Source: Bacillus tequilensis KCTC 13622 (GTDB lineage: Bacteria; Bacillota; Bacilli; Bacillales; Bacillaceae). From it: 64,000 nucleotides of DNA. This document shows, piece after piece, positions 51,101 through 59,489 of this stretch; positions within the stretch are counted from its first letter, which is position 1, and every line of letters begins with the position of its first letter. The notes beneath the pieces were generated by a model. That model had not been told where the DNA came from and did not search any database. It saw only the letters and a program-made list of their open reading frames with translations. Location of the stretch: positions 1 to 64,000 of the forward strand of contig NZ_AYTO01000009.1 of NCBI RefSeq assembly GCF_000507145.1. Direction: 5' to 3'. The position numbers and the translations under genes were made by a program.

Positions 51101-52150
51101 ATGAACGAAATCAATATAGAAGGAAGAAAAATCGGGCCGCATCATCCTCCGTTTATTATTGCTGAAATGTCTGGAAACCATAATCAATCATTAGAGCGCG
51201 CCTTTCATATTATAGAAGAAGCGGCTAAAGCAGGTGCACACGCTTTGAAAATACAAACATATACCGCTGACACAATGACATTAAATATGAATACAAAAGA
51301 TTTTAAAATTGAGGATAAGAATAGTCTTTGGTCCGGCAGAACACTCTATACATTATACCAACAAGCGTACACTCCATGGGAATGGCATAAGCCAATCTTT
51401 GATAAATGCCGGGAACTTGGAATGATCCCTTTGAGTACGCCATTTGATGAAACATCTGTCGACTTTCTGGAGAACCTGGGTGTTCCTATATATAAAATCG
51501 CTTCATTTGAAAATACTGATATCCCTCTTATCAAAAAGGCCGCTGCTACCGGTAAGCCTATTATCATTTCCACTGGGATGGCTACAGTAGCAGAAATTGA
51601 TGAATCCATAAGGGCCGCCAAAGACGCCGGCTGTAAAGAGGTCATACTTCTAAAATGCACCAGTACCTACCCGGCATCACCGGAAAACACCAATATTGCC
51701 ACGATCCCTCATATGAAAAATTTATTTAACTGCCAAGTCGGCTTATCAGATCACACCATGGGAACAGGAGTGGCTGTCGCTAGTGTCGCCCTAGGCGCAA
51801 CTGTGATTGAAAAACATTTCACTTTATCAAGAGCTGACGGCGGCGTAGATTCCGCCTTTTCACTGGAGCCATCCGAACTAAGGGATCTTGTCGTTGAAAC
51901 TGAAAGGGCGTGGCAAGCAGTAGGGCAGATTACGTATGGACCCACTGACGAGGAAAAAGCTTCGCTCAAATTCCGTCGTTCTATTTATGTAAATAAAGAT
52001 ATAAAAGCCGGAGAGCCTTTCACAAAAGAAAATATTAAGATCGTTCGTCCCGGTTATGGTTTGGAACCAAAATTCTATGATGTCATGATCGGCAGAACAG
52101 CTAAGAAACATATTTCAGCAGGAACACCGCTGAGATGGGATTCTATATAG
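51101..52150 (+). CDS. pseI: Pseudaminic acid synthase PseI (NeuB family with SAF domain)
   Basis: Condenses the free 2,4-diacetamido sugar with phosphoenolpyruvate to form pseudaminic acid. 349 residues: TIM barrel (about 1-280) with FIIAEMSGNHNQSLERA near 20-36, a form found in PseI, and KCTSTYPASPENTN, followed by the SAF domain RRSIYVNKDIKAGEPFTKENIKIVRPG to the end. 63 bases separate it from pseH. ATG 51101 follows AAAGGAGG. It is the last gene of the cluster; the next gene is on the other strand. Confidence 0.92.
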   Translation: MNEINIEGRKIGPHHPPFIIAEMSGNHNQSLERAFHIIEEAAKAGAHALKIQTYTADTMTLNMNTKDFKIEDKNSLWSGRTLYTLYQQAYTPWEWHKPIFDKCRELGMIPLSTPFDETSVDFLENLGVPIYKIASFENTDIPLIKKAAATGKPIIISTGMATVAEIDESIRAAKDAGCKEVILLKCTSTYPASPENTNIATIPHMKNLFNCQVGLSDHTMGTGVAVASVALGATVIEKHFTLSRADGGVDSAFSLEPSELRDLVVETERAWQAVGQITYGPTDEEKASLKFRRSIYVNKDIKAGEPFTKENIKIVRPGYGLEPKFYDVMIGRTAKKHISAGTPLRWDSI

Positions 52151-52200
52151 TTTATATATATACGCTCTGCGCTTTGCAGAGCTACAGAAGAAATAGCCAT

Positions 52201-52240
52201 AAAAAACTGCACCCTGATCCAGCAGTCGGGGTGCAGTTCT
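52201..52240 (-). terminator. Terminator of ywnF, right border of the inserted operon
   Basis: ACTGCACCC and GGGTGCAGT arms, followed on the minus strand by six T residues. On the plus strand it may also stop the pseudaminic acid operon. Confidence 0.8.
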
Positions 52241-52262
52241 AGTGTTCAGCTCTTTTTACAAA

Positions 52263-52694
52263 CTACATTTTCTTGCGTCTGTCTTCCTCAGTTAAAAATT
52301 CCACAAAACTCCGCATCGCAAATGGTTCTTCCTTAATCTGGCGTGTATAGGAGTTTTTCCGCTCTTCTGAAAGGATTTCGCTCTTTTTGATCCTGTTCAG
52401 CATATAGATGTGCACCGTTTTTTGGATTTGTTTATGCTGATAGCCTGCTTCTTTGAAAAGCGCCAGCCCAAGCGCCGCTAAAAGGGCGAATATGCCAGCG
52501 CTGATCAAAGACTCCCTGTCAGCTGAAGCGTGAAATAGAAAAGCAGCCAAATGAAAGAGAGAGAATGCAGCAAGCGGAATAGCAAGAAAACGGTAAATGA
52601 CCGTTTTTTTCATGAAAGGCTGTACGGCCTTTTGAATTTTTTGCATTTCTTTTTTAATGAACCCCGGCATTTGTTCGACCCTGTAAAAGTTCAT
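52263..52694 (-). CDS. ywnF: YwnF, small membrane protein (DUF5392)
   Basis: 143-residue protein with two hydrophobic segments near residues 31-53 (YRFLAIPLAAFSLFHLAAFLF) and 58-78 (ISAGIFALLAALGLALF), the rest basic and helical. I chose ATG 52694 because AAGGGGGAGG precedes it. It is next to clsA, divergent from it, as in strain 168. Function unknown. Confidence 0.78.
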   Translation of the reverse strand: MNFYRVEQMPGFIKKEMQKIQKAVQPFMKKTVIYRFLAIPLAAFSLFHLAAFLFHASADRESLISAGIFALLAALGLALFKEAGYQHKQIQKTVHIYMLNRIKKSEILSEERKNSYTRQIKEEPFAMRSFVEFLTEEDRRKKM

Positions 52695-52936
52695 GTAATC
52701 CTCCCCCTTTATTTGATGTTGCAAGCCTTCACGAACGTTATCATATGTGCTTATTTTAACGCAGGTGCAAGCTGGTTTAAAAGAAATCTGCCCGTATTTT
52801 CACGAAGAATCTGGATCTCAGCGCTTTATTCTTTTAAAATGTGAGTGTTATAATTTGTAATGGGAATCAGAATGCTGTTAATCATGGAATACTAATGGCA
52901 ATCTTCTTGATAAATATGAATGAGCGGGGTTACAAA

Positions 52937-54385
52937 GTGAGTATTTTTTCCATCCTTTTATCACTTTTTTTCATTTTAAATATTCTTTTAGCCATCATTG
53001 TCATTTTTAAAGAACGGCGCGATGCCAGTGCATCTTGGGCGTGGCTGCTTGTTCTTTTCTTTATTCCCGTTTTAGGCTTTATTTTATACTTATTATTCGG
53101 CCATAATCTCAGGCGCAAGCATTTGTTTCAATGGGAAGACCGAAAAAAGATTGGAATTGAAAGACTGCTGAAGCACCAGCTAGAAGAATTAGAAAACAAG
53201 CAATTTCAGTTCAACAACCGGGCAACCTTTGATAACAAAGATTTAATTTATATGCTCATCATGAATAACCATGCCGTGTTTACGGAGGATAATTCGGTTG
53301 ACGTAATCACAGACGGACGGGATAAGTTTCAGCGGCTGCTGAATGACATTTCGAAGGCTAAGGATCATATCCACTTACAATATTATATTTATAAAGGTGA
53401 TGAATTAGGCAAAAAATTGCGGGACGCTCTCATCCAAAAAGCGAAAGAAGGCGTTCAGGTCAGGGTGCTCTATGATGAACTAGGGTCCAGAACACTGAGA
53501 AAAAAGTTTTTTAAAGAGCTTCGCGAGGCTGGCGGGCACGTGGAGGTCTTTTTTCCTTCAAAGCTCAGGCCGATTAACCTGCGGCTGAATTACCGGAACC
53601 ACCGCAAGCTTGTCATCATAGACGGAATGACCGGTTATGTCGGAGGATTTAACGTCGGAGATGAGTATCTCGGGCTTAATCCAAAATTCGGTTATTGGCG
53701 CGATACGCATATCCGGCTTCAGGGAACAGCCGTGCATGCCATCCAGACACGTTTTATCCTTGACTGGAACCAAGCCTCCCATCATCATACGCTGACATAT
53801 ATTCCGAATCACTTTCCTGACTGCAGCCCGAAAGGCAACGTCGGAATGCAGATTGTCACGAGCGGACCTGATTCGGAATGGGAACAAATTAAAAACGGCT
53901 ACATTAAAATGATTTCGAATGCCAAGCGTTCTATTTTGATTCAGACGCCGTATTTTATTCCGGACGCAAGCCTGCTGGACGCTTTAAGAATCGCGTGCCT
54001 GTCGGGCATTGACGTCAACATTATGATTCCGAACAAGCCTGATCATGCCTTTGTATACTGGGCGACACTGTCGTACATCGGCGATCTGCTGAAAGCCGGA
54101 GCCACCGTCTATATTTACGATAATGGCTTTATTCACGCGAAAACCATTGTAGTGGATGACGAAATCGCATCAGTCGGCACAGCGAACATCGATGTCCGAA
54201 GCTTCAGGCTGAATTTTGAGGTGAATGCATTTATTTACGATATCACCATAGCGAAAAAATTGGTTTCTACATTTAAAGAAGATTTGCTCGTATCCAGAAA
54301 ATACACCTATGAGGAATATCTGCAGCGCCCCTTGCGGATTCGAATGAAAGAATCCGTCTCGCGGCTCTTGTCGCCGATTTTATAA
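52937..54385 (+). CDS. clsA: Cardiolipin synthase ClsA
   Basis: Condenses two phosphatidylglycerols to cardiolipin in the membrane. 482 residues from GTG 52937, the start that gives strain 168 length and follows GCGGGG; the longer frame has no site. Two N-terminal membrane segments (about 4-26, 33-53), then two phospholipase D motifs: NYRNHRKLVIIDG near 215-227 and FIHAKTIVVDDEIASVGTANID near 395-416. This is ywnE of strain 168, the main cardiolipin synthase. Confidence 0.95.
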   Translation: MSIFSILLSLFFILNILLAIIVIFKERRDASASWAWLLVLFFIPVLGFILYLLFGHNLRRKHLFQWEDRKKIGIERLLKHQLEELENKQFQFNNRATFDNKDLIYMLIMNNHAVFTEDNSVDVITDGRDKFQRLLNDISKAKDHIHLQYYIYKGDELGKKLRDALIQKAKEGVQVRVLYDELGSRTLRKKFFKELREAGGHVEVFFPSKLRPINLRLNYRNHRKLVIIDGMTGYVGGFNVGDEYLGLNPKFGYWRDTHIRLQGTAVHAIQTRFILDWNQASHHHTLTYIPNHFPDCSPKGNVGMQIVTSGPDSEWEQIKNGYIKMISNAKRSILIQTPYFIPDASLLDALRIACLSGIDVNIMIPNKPDHAFVYWATLSYIGDLLKAGATVYIYDNGFIHAKTIVVDDEIASVGTANIDVRSFRLNFEVNAFIYDITIAKKLVSTFKEDLLVSRKYTYEEYLQRPLRIRMKESVSRLLSPIL

Positions 54386-54392
54386 GATGTGC

Positions 54393-54425
54393 CAAAACCC
54401 CGGCCTTTACGGCCGGGGTTTTTTC
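54393..54425. terminator. Bidirectional terminator between clsA and mta
   Basis: AAAACCCCGGCC and GGCCGGGGTTTT arms with a short loop, between converging genes. Confidence 0.95.
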
Positions 54426-55180
54426 TGATGGTCACAGTACGTGATGATCGCCTCCCGCAAAAAAGCGGCAAGGCCTTCCCCATATTGGTTGATTGAGTCT
54501 GTAAATCGTTCGTCAGTGATATACACTTCCCCAAGCCCTCTGAAAATGTCGAGTGTGCAATCGTAATGATATTGGCAAATATGATGGCGAAACGCCCCCA
54601 CAGCCTCCTGAACCTCTGGATCACCCGGCCCGTGTTCCATCCTTGCCGCAATTCGTCTGTAAATCGAATCAAATTCGGTCATGATCGCACGCCAGTCGTC
54701 CGCACTATAGGCAGATGTCCTTTTCTCTGTTTCTTCTGCGGCCTCTCTCCCATACAGCCTTCTGACTTCATCAGCGTATGTCTGCTGGTGCTCTTCAATG
54801 TCTTTCATGCTTAATCCGGCAAATAAATCCCGCTTATTCATAAGTTTTCCTCCCTCAATGGATTGAAGGGTCCTGTCAATCGTCTGTATCATCTCTTCCA
54901 TTCTTTGTTTTTTCTTCATTAACATATCCTTTTGCGACTGAAGTGCCGCTTTCCGGTCAAAATTCGGATGATCCAGCATTTCTTTTATGTCATCCAGACG
55001 AAACCCTATTTCCTTAAAAAACAAAATCTGCTGCAGTCTTTCCAAATCTGTATCACTGTACAATCGATACCCCGCGTCAGTAAGCGCTGAAGGGGTCAAC
55101 AGCTGAATATCGTCATAGTGATGAAGCGTCCGGATACTGACGCCCGCCACTTCCGACACTTGTTTAACTTGATATTTCAT
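54407..55180 (-). CDS. mta: MerR family multidrug-responsive activator Mta
   Basis: Global activator of multidrug transporter genes bmr and blt and of itself. 257 residues from ATG 55180 (ribosome site GAGGAGG). MerR winged helix VSEVAGVSIRTLHHYDDIQLL at 6-26, coiled coil at about 75-105, and TipAS-type ligand domain after 115 (ISMDDIEEHQQ-like MKDIEEHQQTYADEVRRLYG). It was ywnD in strain 168. The 19-base spaced promoter upstream suits self-activation. Confidence 0.95.
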   Translation of the reverse strand: MKYQVKQVSEVAGVSIRTLHHYDDIQLLTPSALTDAGYRLYSDTDLERLQQILFFKEIGFRLDDIKEMLDHPNFDRKAALQSQKDMLMKKKQRMEEMIQTIDRTLQSIEGGKLMNKRDLFAGLSMKDIEEHQQTYADEVRRLYGREAAEETEKRTSAYSADDWRAIMTEFDSIYRRIAARMEHGPGDPEVQEAVGAFRHHICQYHYDCTLDIFRGLGEVYITDERFTDSINQYGEGLAAFLREAIITYCDHQKKPRP

Positions 55181-55202
55181 ACATAACACCTCCTCTTCTG
55201 TT

Positions 55203-55233
55203 ATCGTAAACAATCACGCAGCGTCAGGGTCAA
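55203..55233 (-). promoter_or_regulatory. MerR-type promoter of mta with 19-base spacer
   Basis: On the minus strand TTGACC (55233-55228), 19 bases, TACGAT (55208-55203). The spacer holds a dyad around CTGACGC-TGC-GTGATTG. A 19-base spacer with a dyad is the mark of MerR-activated promoters. Confidence 0.75.
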
Positions 55234-55324
55234 TCCCCAAAATATTAATTTCCATATACAAAACCTCTCACAAATAGTGTATAAAAGAAAAGTGAGTATT
55301 TTTTTGTAAAGGGGAGACAATTTC

Positions 55325-55714
55325 ATGAATCCTGAAACAATGAACAAAACCCTCATAAGCATTTCGAAATGGGGAAAAGCAACAGGTATATTATTTATTA
55401 TTATGGGTGCATTTGCCGCGCTTTCAGGCGCGTTCTTTTTTCTGATTGGTGCCGTTCCGGGTGTACTGCAAATTATTGCCGGCATCTTTTTGATGCGGTC
55501 AGCTAAAGAAGCAGGCCAAATGGCTGAACACAATAGCGGACAGTCTGAGGACTTAATGCTGGAGAATTACGCGAAATTTGTGAAGATGCAAGGGATTTAT
55601 TTAATCGTCAGCATTGCTGTATCCATTCTTGCGATTATCGCCGTCTTCATCTTTTTCATGCTTGGGATTGCTGACGGACTTTTCAGCGATTATGATACGT
55701 ACAGCACTTATTAA
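55325..55714 (+). CDS. ywnC: YwnC, DUF5362 membrane protein
   Basis: 129 residues with hydrophobic segments at about 18-58 (ATGILFIIMGAFAAL, GAVPGVLQIIAGIFLMRSA) and 85-115. It shares GVLxIIxGxFLMRSAK and LENYxKFxKMQ with ywnG at 44597. ATG 55325 follows AAAGGGGAGA. It is divergent from mta. Function unknown. Confidence 0.8.
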   Translation: MNPETMNKTLISISKWGKATGILFIIMGAFAALSGAFFFLIGAVPGVLQIIAGIFLMRSAKEAGQMAEHNSGQSEDLMLENYAKFVKMQGIYLIVSIAVSILAIIAVFIFFMLGIADGLFSDYDTYSTY

Positions 55715-55716
55715 TC

Positions 55717-55748
55717 AGAAAAACCCGGAGCCGGCTCCGGGTTTTTTA
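55717..55748. terminator. Terminator between ywnC and ywnB
   Basis: AAAACCCGGAGCC and GGCTCCGGGTTTT arms between converging genes. Confidence 0.9.
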
Positions 55749-56390
55749 TTATTCTGCTTCGCTTACCACTGTGAAGCGTTCGTTTTTGTGTGCAGGCTGT
55801 TCAAGCTCATCCAATACGGCAATGGCATAATCAGCATAGCTGATATAGCTGTCGCCTTTTGCGTTTACAATGACATTGTCTTTTCCTTTTTGGTAAGAGC
55901 CAGTCCGCTTTCCTGCCGGATCAAAAAATGCCGCAGGGCTGAGGAACGTCCAGGATATGGAGTCTGTCTGCTGCAAGTCTTTCAGGTTCTCCCCTTGATT
56001 TGATGCGGTCGGCAAATATTCTTTCGGGAATTCCGGCGTGTCCATTAAACGGGTGGTTTTGGCTTCATCGACAAACAGGCTTCCTGCTCCGCCGACGACA
56101 AGCAATCTTGTGTTTTTCGCGCCCTTTAAGATGCTGATTAGCGCCCTGCCTGCCTCAACATGAAGATGTTCCTGGCCAGGAGCTGCTCCAAAAGCGTTTA
56201 CAACCGCGTCGAAAGGCTTGATGTCTTCCGCAGTCAGTTCAAACACATCTTTCTCCAAAATCGCTATGTCCTGCTCCTGCACTTTTGAAGCGTTTCGGAC
56301 AATGGCAGTCACTTCATGCCCTCTTGTTTTCGCTTCTTTCAAAATCTCTTTTCCAGCTTTTCCGCTTGCACCGATAATTCCAATTTTCAT
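55749..56390 (-). CDS. ywnB: NAD(P)H-binding protein YwnB
   Basis: 213-residue atypical short-chain dehydrogenase (NmrA/YwnB group) with nucleotide loop GIIGASGKAGKEI at residues 3-15 and DAVVNAFGAAPGQEHLH near 63-79. I chose ATG 56390, since AAGGAGG is seven bases before it; ATG 56396 is too near. The second gene downstream of ywnA, with a TGTAAC-N7-GTTACA palindrome 19 bases before its start that also precedes ywnA. Probably a reductase controlled by YwnA. Confidence 0.88.
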   Translation of the reverse strand: MKIGIIGASGKAGKEILKEAKTRGHEVTAIVRNASKVQEQDIAILEKDVFELTAEDIKPFDAVVNAFGAAPGQEHLHVEAGRALISILKGAKNTRLLVVGGAGSLFVDEAKTTRLMDTPEFPKEYLPTASNQGENLKDLQQTDSISWTFLSPAAFFDPAGKRTGSYQKGKDNVIVNAKGDSYISYADYAIAVLDELEQPAHKNERFTVVSEAE

Positions 56391-56408
56391 TTTCATTTCC
56401 TCCTTATT

Positions 56409-56427
56409 TGTAACGATTTTAGTTACA
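56409..56427. promoter_or_regulatory. Operator-like palindrome before ywnB
   Basis: TGTAAC-GATTTTA-GTTACA: perfect 6-7-6 inverted repeat, ending 19 bases before the ywnB start. The arms and spacing are the same as at 56875-56893. Confidence 0.75.
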
Positions 56428-56457
56428 TGTCAGTGGTGAGAAGTCATCTCTTTTTAA

Positions 56458-56859
56458 TTAAAAGAGATGATTCATAACATCTTTTAATGACTTACTTGCC
56501 AGTTCATTTTCCATCGCTCTTTGGACACTTTCAAACGTTTCATCCAGGGCATTCTGAATTCTTTTCCCTACCGGACATTTCGGGTTTGGGTTTTCATGAA
56601 CCGCAAAGAGTTCTTCTTGCTTTTGGACAGCCCGATATACTTCTAAAAGAGAAATATCAGCCGGATCTTTTTTAAGGCTTGCCCCCGCCACCCCGGCGCG
56701 TGATGTAAGAATATCCGCTTTTTTCAGCAGGCTGATCATTCTTCGCACGACAACCGGATTTGTGTTGACGCTGTCAGCGATGATTTCTGAAGATGCTTTT
56801 TCATCCATCGAAATGAGGGATAAAATATGAATGGCAACAGCAAGACGGCTGTTAATCAT
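56458..56859 (-). CDS. ywnA: Rrf2 family regulator YwnA
   Basis: 133-residue Rrf2-type transcription factor. Winged helix SSEIIADSVNTNPVVVRRMISLLKKADI (about 23-50), wing RAGVAGASL, C-terminal dimer helix. I chose ATG 56859 because GGTGGTGAAAAAC precedes it. Only one Cys is present (NPKCPVG near 94), so an iron-sulfur cluster like that of NsrR is unlikely; ligand or redox signal unknown. Two identical palindromes flank the unit, one in front of ywnA and one in front of ywnB. Confidence 0.88.
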   Translation of the reverse strand: MINSRLAVAIHILSLISMDEKASSEIIADSVNTNPVVVRRMISLLKKADILTSRAGVAGASLKKDPADISLLEVYRAVQKQEELFAVHENPNPKCPVGKRIQNALDETFESVQRAMENELASKSLKDVMNHLF

Positions 56860-56874
56860 GTTTTTCACCACCGT

Positions 56875-56893
56875 TGTAACCATAATAGTTACA
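56875..56893. promoter_or_regulatory. Operator-like palindrome before ywnA
   Basis: TGTAAC-CATAATA-GTTACA: perfect 6-7-6 inverted repeat, 16 bases before the ywnA start. Same arms and spacing as the site before ywnB, so a shared regulator, most simply YwnA, is likely. Confidence 0.75.
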
Positions 56894-56958
56894 TTTAATT
56901 CGTTTGTCAACATCTAATATACACTAAATACGGTGTTCTTGTGCACGTTTTTAGTCAA

Positions 56959-56988
56959 TAAACGGCCGGATGCATTCCGGCCGCTTCT
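56959..56988 (-). terminator. Terminator of the urease operon
   Basis: GCGGCCGGA and TCCGGCCGT arms, followed on the minus strand by TTTATTG. Confidence 0.8.
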
Positions 56989-56990
56989 TA

Positions 56991-58700
56991 TCAGAATAAG
57001 AAATATCTTTGTCCGAGCGGAACGTAATCGACGGGCTGGCAAGACAATTCCTCTCCATCAGCGAAAACTTGATAGGTTTTTGGATCAACCTCGATTTTCG
57101 GCAAAGCTGCGTTCAATTTCATATCAAGCTTGCTCAGCTTTCTGATATTTTTGACAGGAGAAATCCTTTTTTCCAGCCTTAAGCTTTCTGCCACACCCCG
57201 CTCAATGCTTGCCTGGGACATAAATGTAATAGAGGTTGAGCGGTTGGCTTTTCCGTAAGACGCATACATCTGGCGCATAAATACAGGTTCAGGGGTCGGG
57301 ATGGACGCATTCGGATCTCCCATTTGCGCACGTGCAATCATGCCGCCCTTTAAGACCAGTTCCGGTTTTACGCCGAAAAATACCGGGTCCCACAGAACGA
57401 GATCAGCGAGCTTTCCTTTTTCCACCGAACCGACTTCATGGCTGAGCCCATGAGTAATCGCCGGGTTGATTGTGTATTTGGCAACATAGCGTTTTGCGCG
57501 CACATTGTCGTTTCCGTTTTCTCCTGCAAGAGCGCCGCGCTGCTTTTTCATTTTATCAGCTACCTGCCATGTTCGGATGATAACTTCACCGATACGCCCC
57601 ATCGCTTGGGAATCCGATGATGTCATGCTGATCGCGCCGATATCATGGAGAATGTCCTCTGCCGCAATGGTCGCAGCCCTGATTCTGGAATGGCTGAACG
57701 CCACATCTTCAGGCACTTTCGCATCTAAATGGTGGCAGACCATCATCATATCCAGATGCTCATCCATCGTATTAACGGTGTAAGGAATCGTTGGCGTTGT
57801 GGATGACGGCAGAATGTTCGCGTAAGAGGCGAGCTTCATAATATCCGGGGCGTGGCCGCCGCCTGCTCCTTCAATGTGATAGGTGTGAATGACCCGGTCC
57901 CCGATCGCATCGAGCGTGTTTTCCAGGAAACCCGCTTCGTTAATCGTATCGGTATGGATGGCGACTTGAATATCAGTCTCGTCCACAACTTCCATACACG
58001 TTTTAATGGCGCTTGGCGTCGTGCCCCAGTCTTCATGAAGCTTAAGGCCGATGGCGCCCGCTTCCACCTGCTCGATCAGCGGCGCTTTATCGGATGCATT
58101 CCCTTTTCCTAAGAAACCGACGTTGATCGGAAACTCCTCGGCCGCTTCCAGCATCCTTGCCATATACCACGCGCCAGACGTACATGTTGTCGCTTTGCTT
58201 CCAGTAGCCGGGCCTGTCCCGCCTCCTAAAAGTGTCGTCACACCTGAAGAAAGCGCAACTTCCATCTGCTGAGGGCAAATAAAGTGAATGTGCGTGTCTA
58301 CTCCTCCGGCTGTTAAGATTTTGCCTTCACCGGAAATCACCTCTGTACCCGCGCCGATGACCATATGCGGATCAACTCCGTCCATGATATCAGGGTTGCC
58401 GCTTTTTCCGACGCCGACAATCCGGCCGTCTTTCACACCGACATCCGCTTTGACAATGCCTGTGTAGTCCAATAGCACGACGTTGGTGATGACCAAATCC
58501 AAAGCGCCGTCCTTCCCTGTGATTCTGCCGTTTTGGCCCATGCCGTCGCGGATTGTTTTGCCGCCGCCAAAGATCATTTCTTCACCGTATACAGTGAAAT
58601 CCTTTTCGACTTCAATCCATAAATTGGTGTCACCCAATCTGATTTTATCGCCCGTTGTCGGGCCAAACAGCTCTGCATATTCCTTCCGTGACATTTTCAT
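56991..58700 (-). CDS. ureC: Urease alpha subunit UreC
   Basis: Catalytic nickel subunit of urease, 569 residues. Metal site: [13 protein letters not shown] near 130-142, the lysine that is carbamylated in GLKLHEDWG near 215-223, [13 protein letters not shown] near 242, GGGHAPD near 270-276 and the Asp in [11 protein letters not shown] near 360. Flap region [22 protein letters not shown] contains the active site Cys-His-His. It overlaps ureB by four bases. No nickel accessory genes follow. Confidence 0.97.
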   Translation of the reverse strand: MKMSRKEYAELFGPTTGDKIRLGDTNLWIEVEKDFTVYGEEMIFGGGKTIRDGMGQNGRITGKDGALDLVITNVVLLDYTGIVKADVGVKDGRIVGVGKSGNPDIMDGVDPHMVIGAGTEVISGEGKILTAGGVDTHIHFICPQQMEVALSSGVTTLLGGGTGPATGSKATTCTSGAWYMARMLEAAEEFPINVGFLGKGNASDKAPLIEQVEAGAIGLKLHEDWGTTPSAIKTCMEVVDETDIQVAIHTDTINEAGFLENTLDAIGDRVIHTYHIEGAGGGHAPDIMKLASYANILPSSTTPTIPYTVNTMDEHLDMMMVCHHLDAKVPEDVAFSHSRIRAATIAAEDILHDIGAISMTSSDSQAMGRIGEVIIRTWQVADKMKKQRGALAGENGNDNVRAKRYVAKYTINPAITHGLSHEVGSVEKGKLADLVLWDPVFFGVKPELVLKGGMIARAQMGDPNASIPTPEPVFMRQMYASYGKANRSTSITFMSQASIERGVAESLRLEKRISPVKNIRKLSKLDMKLNAALPKIEVDPKTYQVFADGEELSCQPVDYVPLGQRYFLF

Positions 58701-59071
58701 CGGATCACACCCTCCATCCAGCCGGCTTGTTTTAGGTTGGCTAACGTTTTTTCTTTGCCGCGTTCATCGATAAACGTGTCGGCCATTCCGTTCAGGCCTC
58801 TAATTGTCTTTCGCCCTCCGATTTCCACAAGTGTGACCGTTTTCTGCTCTCCAGGCTCAAAACGGACCGACGTGCCAGATGGAACATCAAGGCGCATGCC
58901 GATCGCCAGCTCACGGTCAAATAATAAAGCCCCGTTTGCTTCCGCAAAATGAAAATGCGAGCCAACTTGAATGGAGCGTGATCCGGTGTTTTTTACCGTT
59001 ACCTCCCGTGTTTCACGGCCTTCATTAATCGTTATCGTTCCCTCAGCAATTTGAAATGCTCCCGGCTTCAT
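58697..59071 (-). CDS. ureB: Urease beta subunit UreB
   Basis: Structural beta subunit, 124 residues. Opening [20 protein letters not shown] and the conserved [20 protein letters not shown] near 42-61. It overlaps both neighbours by four bases (ATGA), so UreA, UreB and UreC are made together. Confidence 0.96.
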   Translation of the reverse strand: MKPGAFQIAEGTITINEGRETREVTVKNTGSRSIQVGSHFHFAEANGALLFDRELAIGMRLDVPSGTSVRFEPGEQKTVTLVEIGGRKTIRGLNGMADTFIDERGKEKTLANLKQAGWMEGVIR

Positions 59072-59385
59072 GACTTCACCTCCGCAGAAATCGGCTGATG
59101 TACCGTAACAAGCTTCACTCCATCCGGAAATGTGGCCTCCACCTGAATGCTGTCCAGCATCTCAGGCACACCCTCCATCACATCTTTTTCCGTTAACACA
59201 TGGCGGCCGGCTTCCATCAGCTCTGCTACTCCCTTTCCGTCACGCGCGCCTTCCATGATAAAGCAGGTGATATAAGCGGCAGCCTCAGGGTAGTTGAGCA
59301 GAACGCCCCGCGCCTTTCGCTGTTTAGCTAATTCCCCCGCCGCAAAAATGAGTAATTTCTCTTGTTCAACCGGTGTCAGTTTCAT
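59068..59385 (-). CDS. ureA: Urease gamma subunit UreA
   Basis: Structural gamma subunit, 105 residues ([20 protein letters not shown] at the start; [17 protein letters not shown] near 66-82). ATG 59385 has AAGGAGG eight bases before it. First urease gene, downstream of urtE with only 100 bases between, and these hold a small ORF coupled to both. No promoter is obvious in the gap, so urt and ure likely share a transcript. Confidence 0.96.
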   Translation of the reverse strand: MKLTPVEQEKLLIFAAGELAKQRKARGVLLNYPEAAAYITCFIMEGARDGKGVAELMEAGRHVLTEKDVMEGVPEMLDSIQVEATFPDGVKLVTVHQPISAEVKS

Positions 59386-59489
59386 CTGTAGTCCTCCTTC
59401 TTTTGTCTTTTAAAGCGGATTCGGTTACTGCGAATTTGTGGAGCATGCAGGCGGGACATCACCTCCCTCTCCTCGAGAATGGGGGTCAT
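59382..59489 (-). CDS. 35-codon basic ORF filling the urtE-ureA gap
   Basis: ATG 59489 overlaps the urtE stop codon (ATGA) and the ORF's TGA overlaps the ureA ATG (ATGA). The peptide is basic ([17 protein letters not shown], then [18 protein letters not shown]). An inner ATG at codon 11 has GAGGAG eight bases before it. It may be a leader peptide, a translation coupler, or chance. Unrecognised. Confidence 0.35.
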   Translation of the reverse strand: MTPILEEREVMSRLHAPQIRSNRIRFKRQKKEDYR

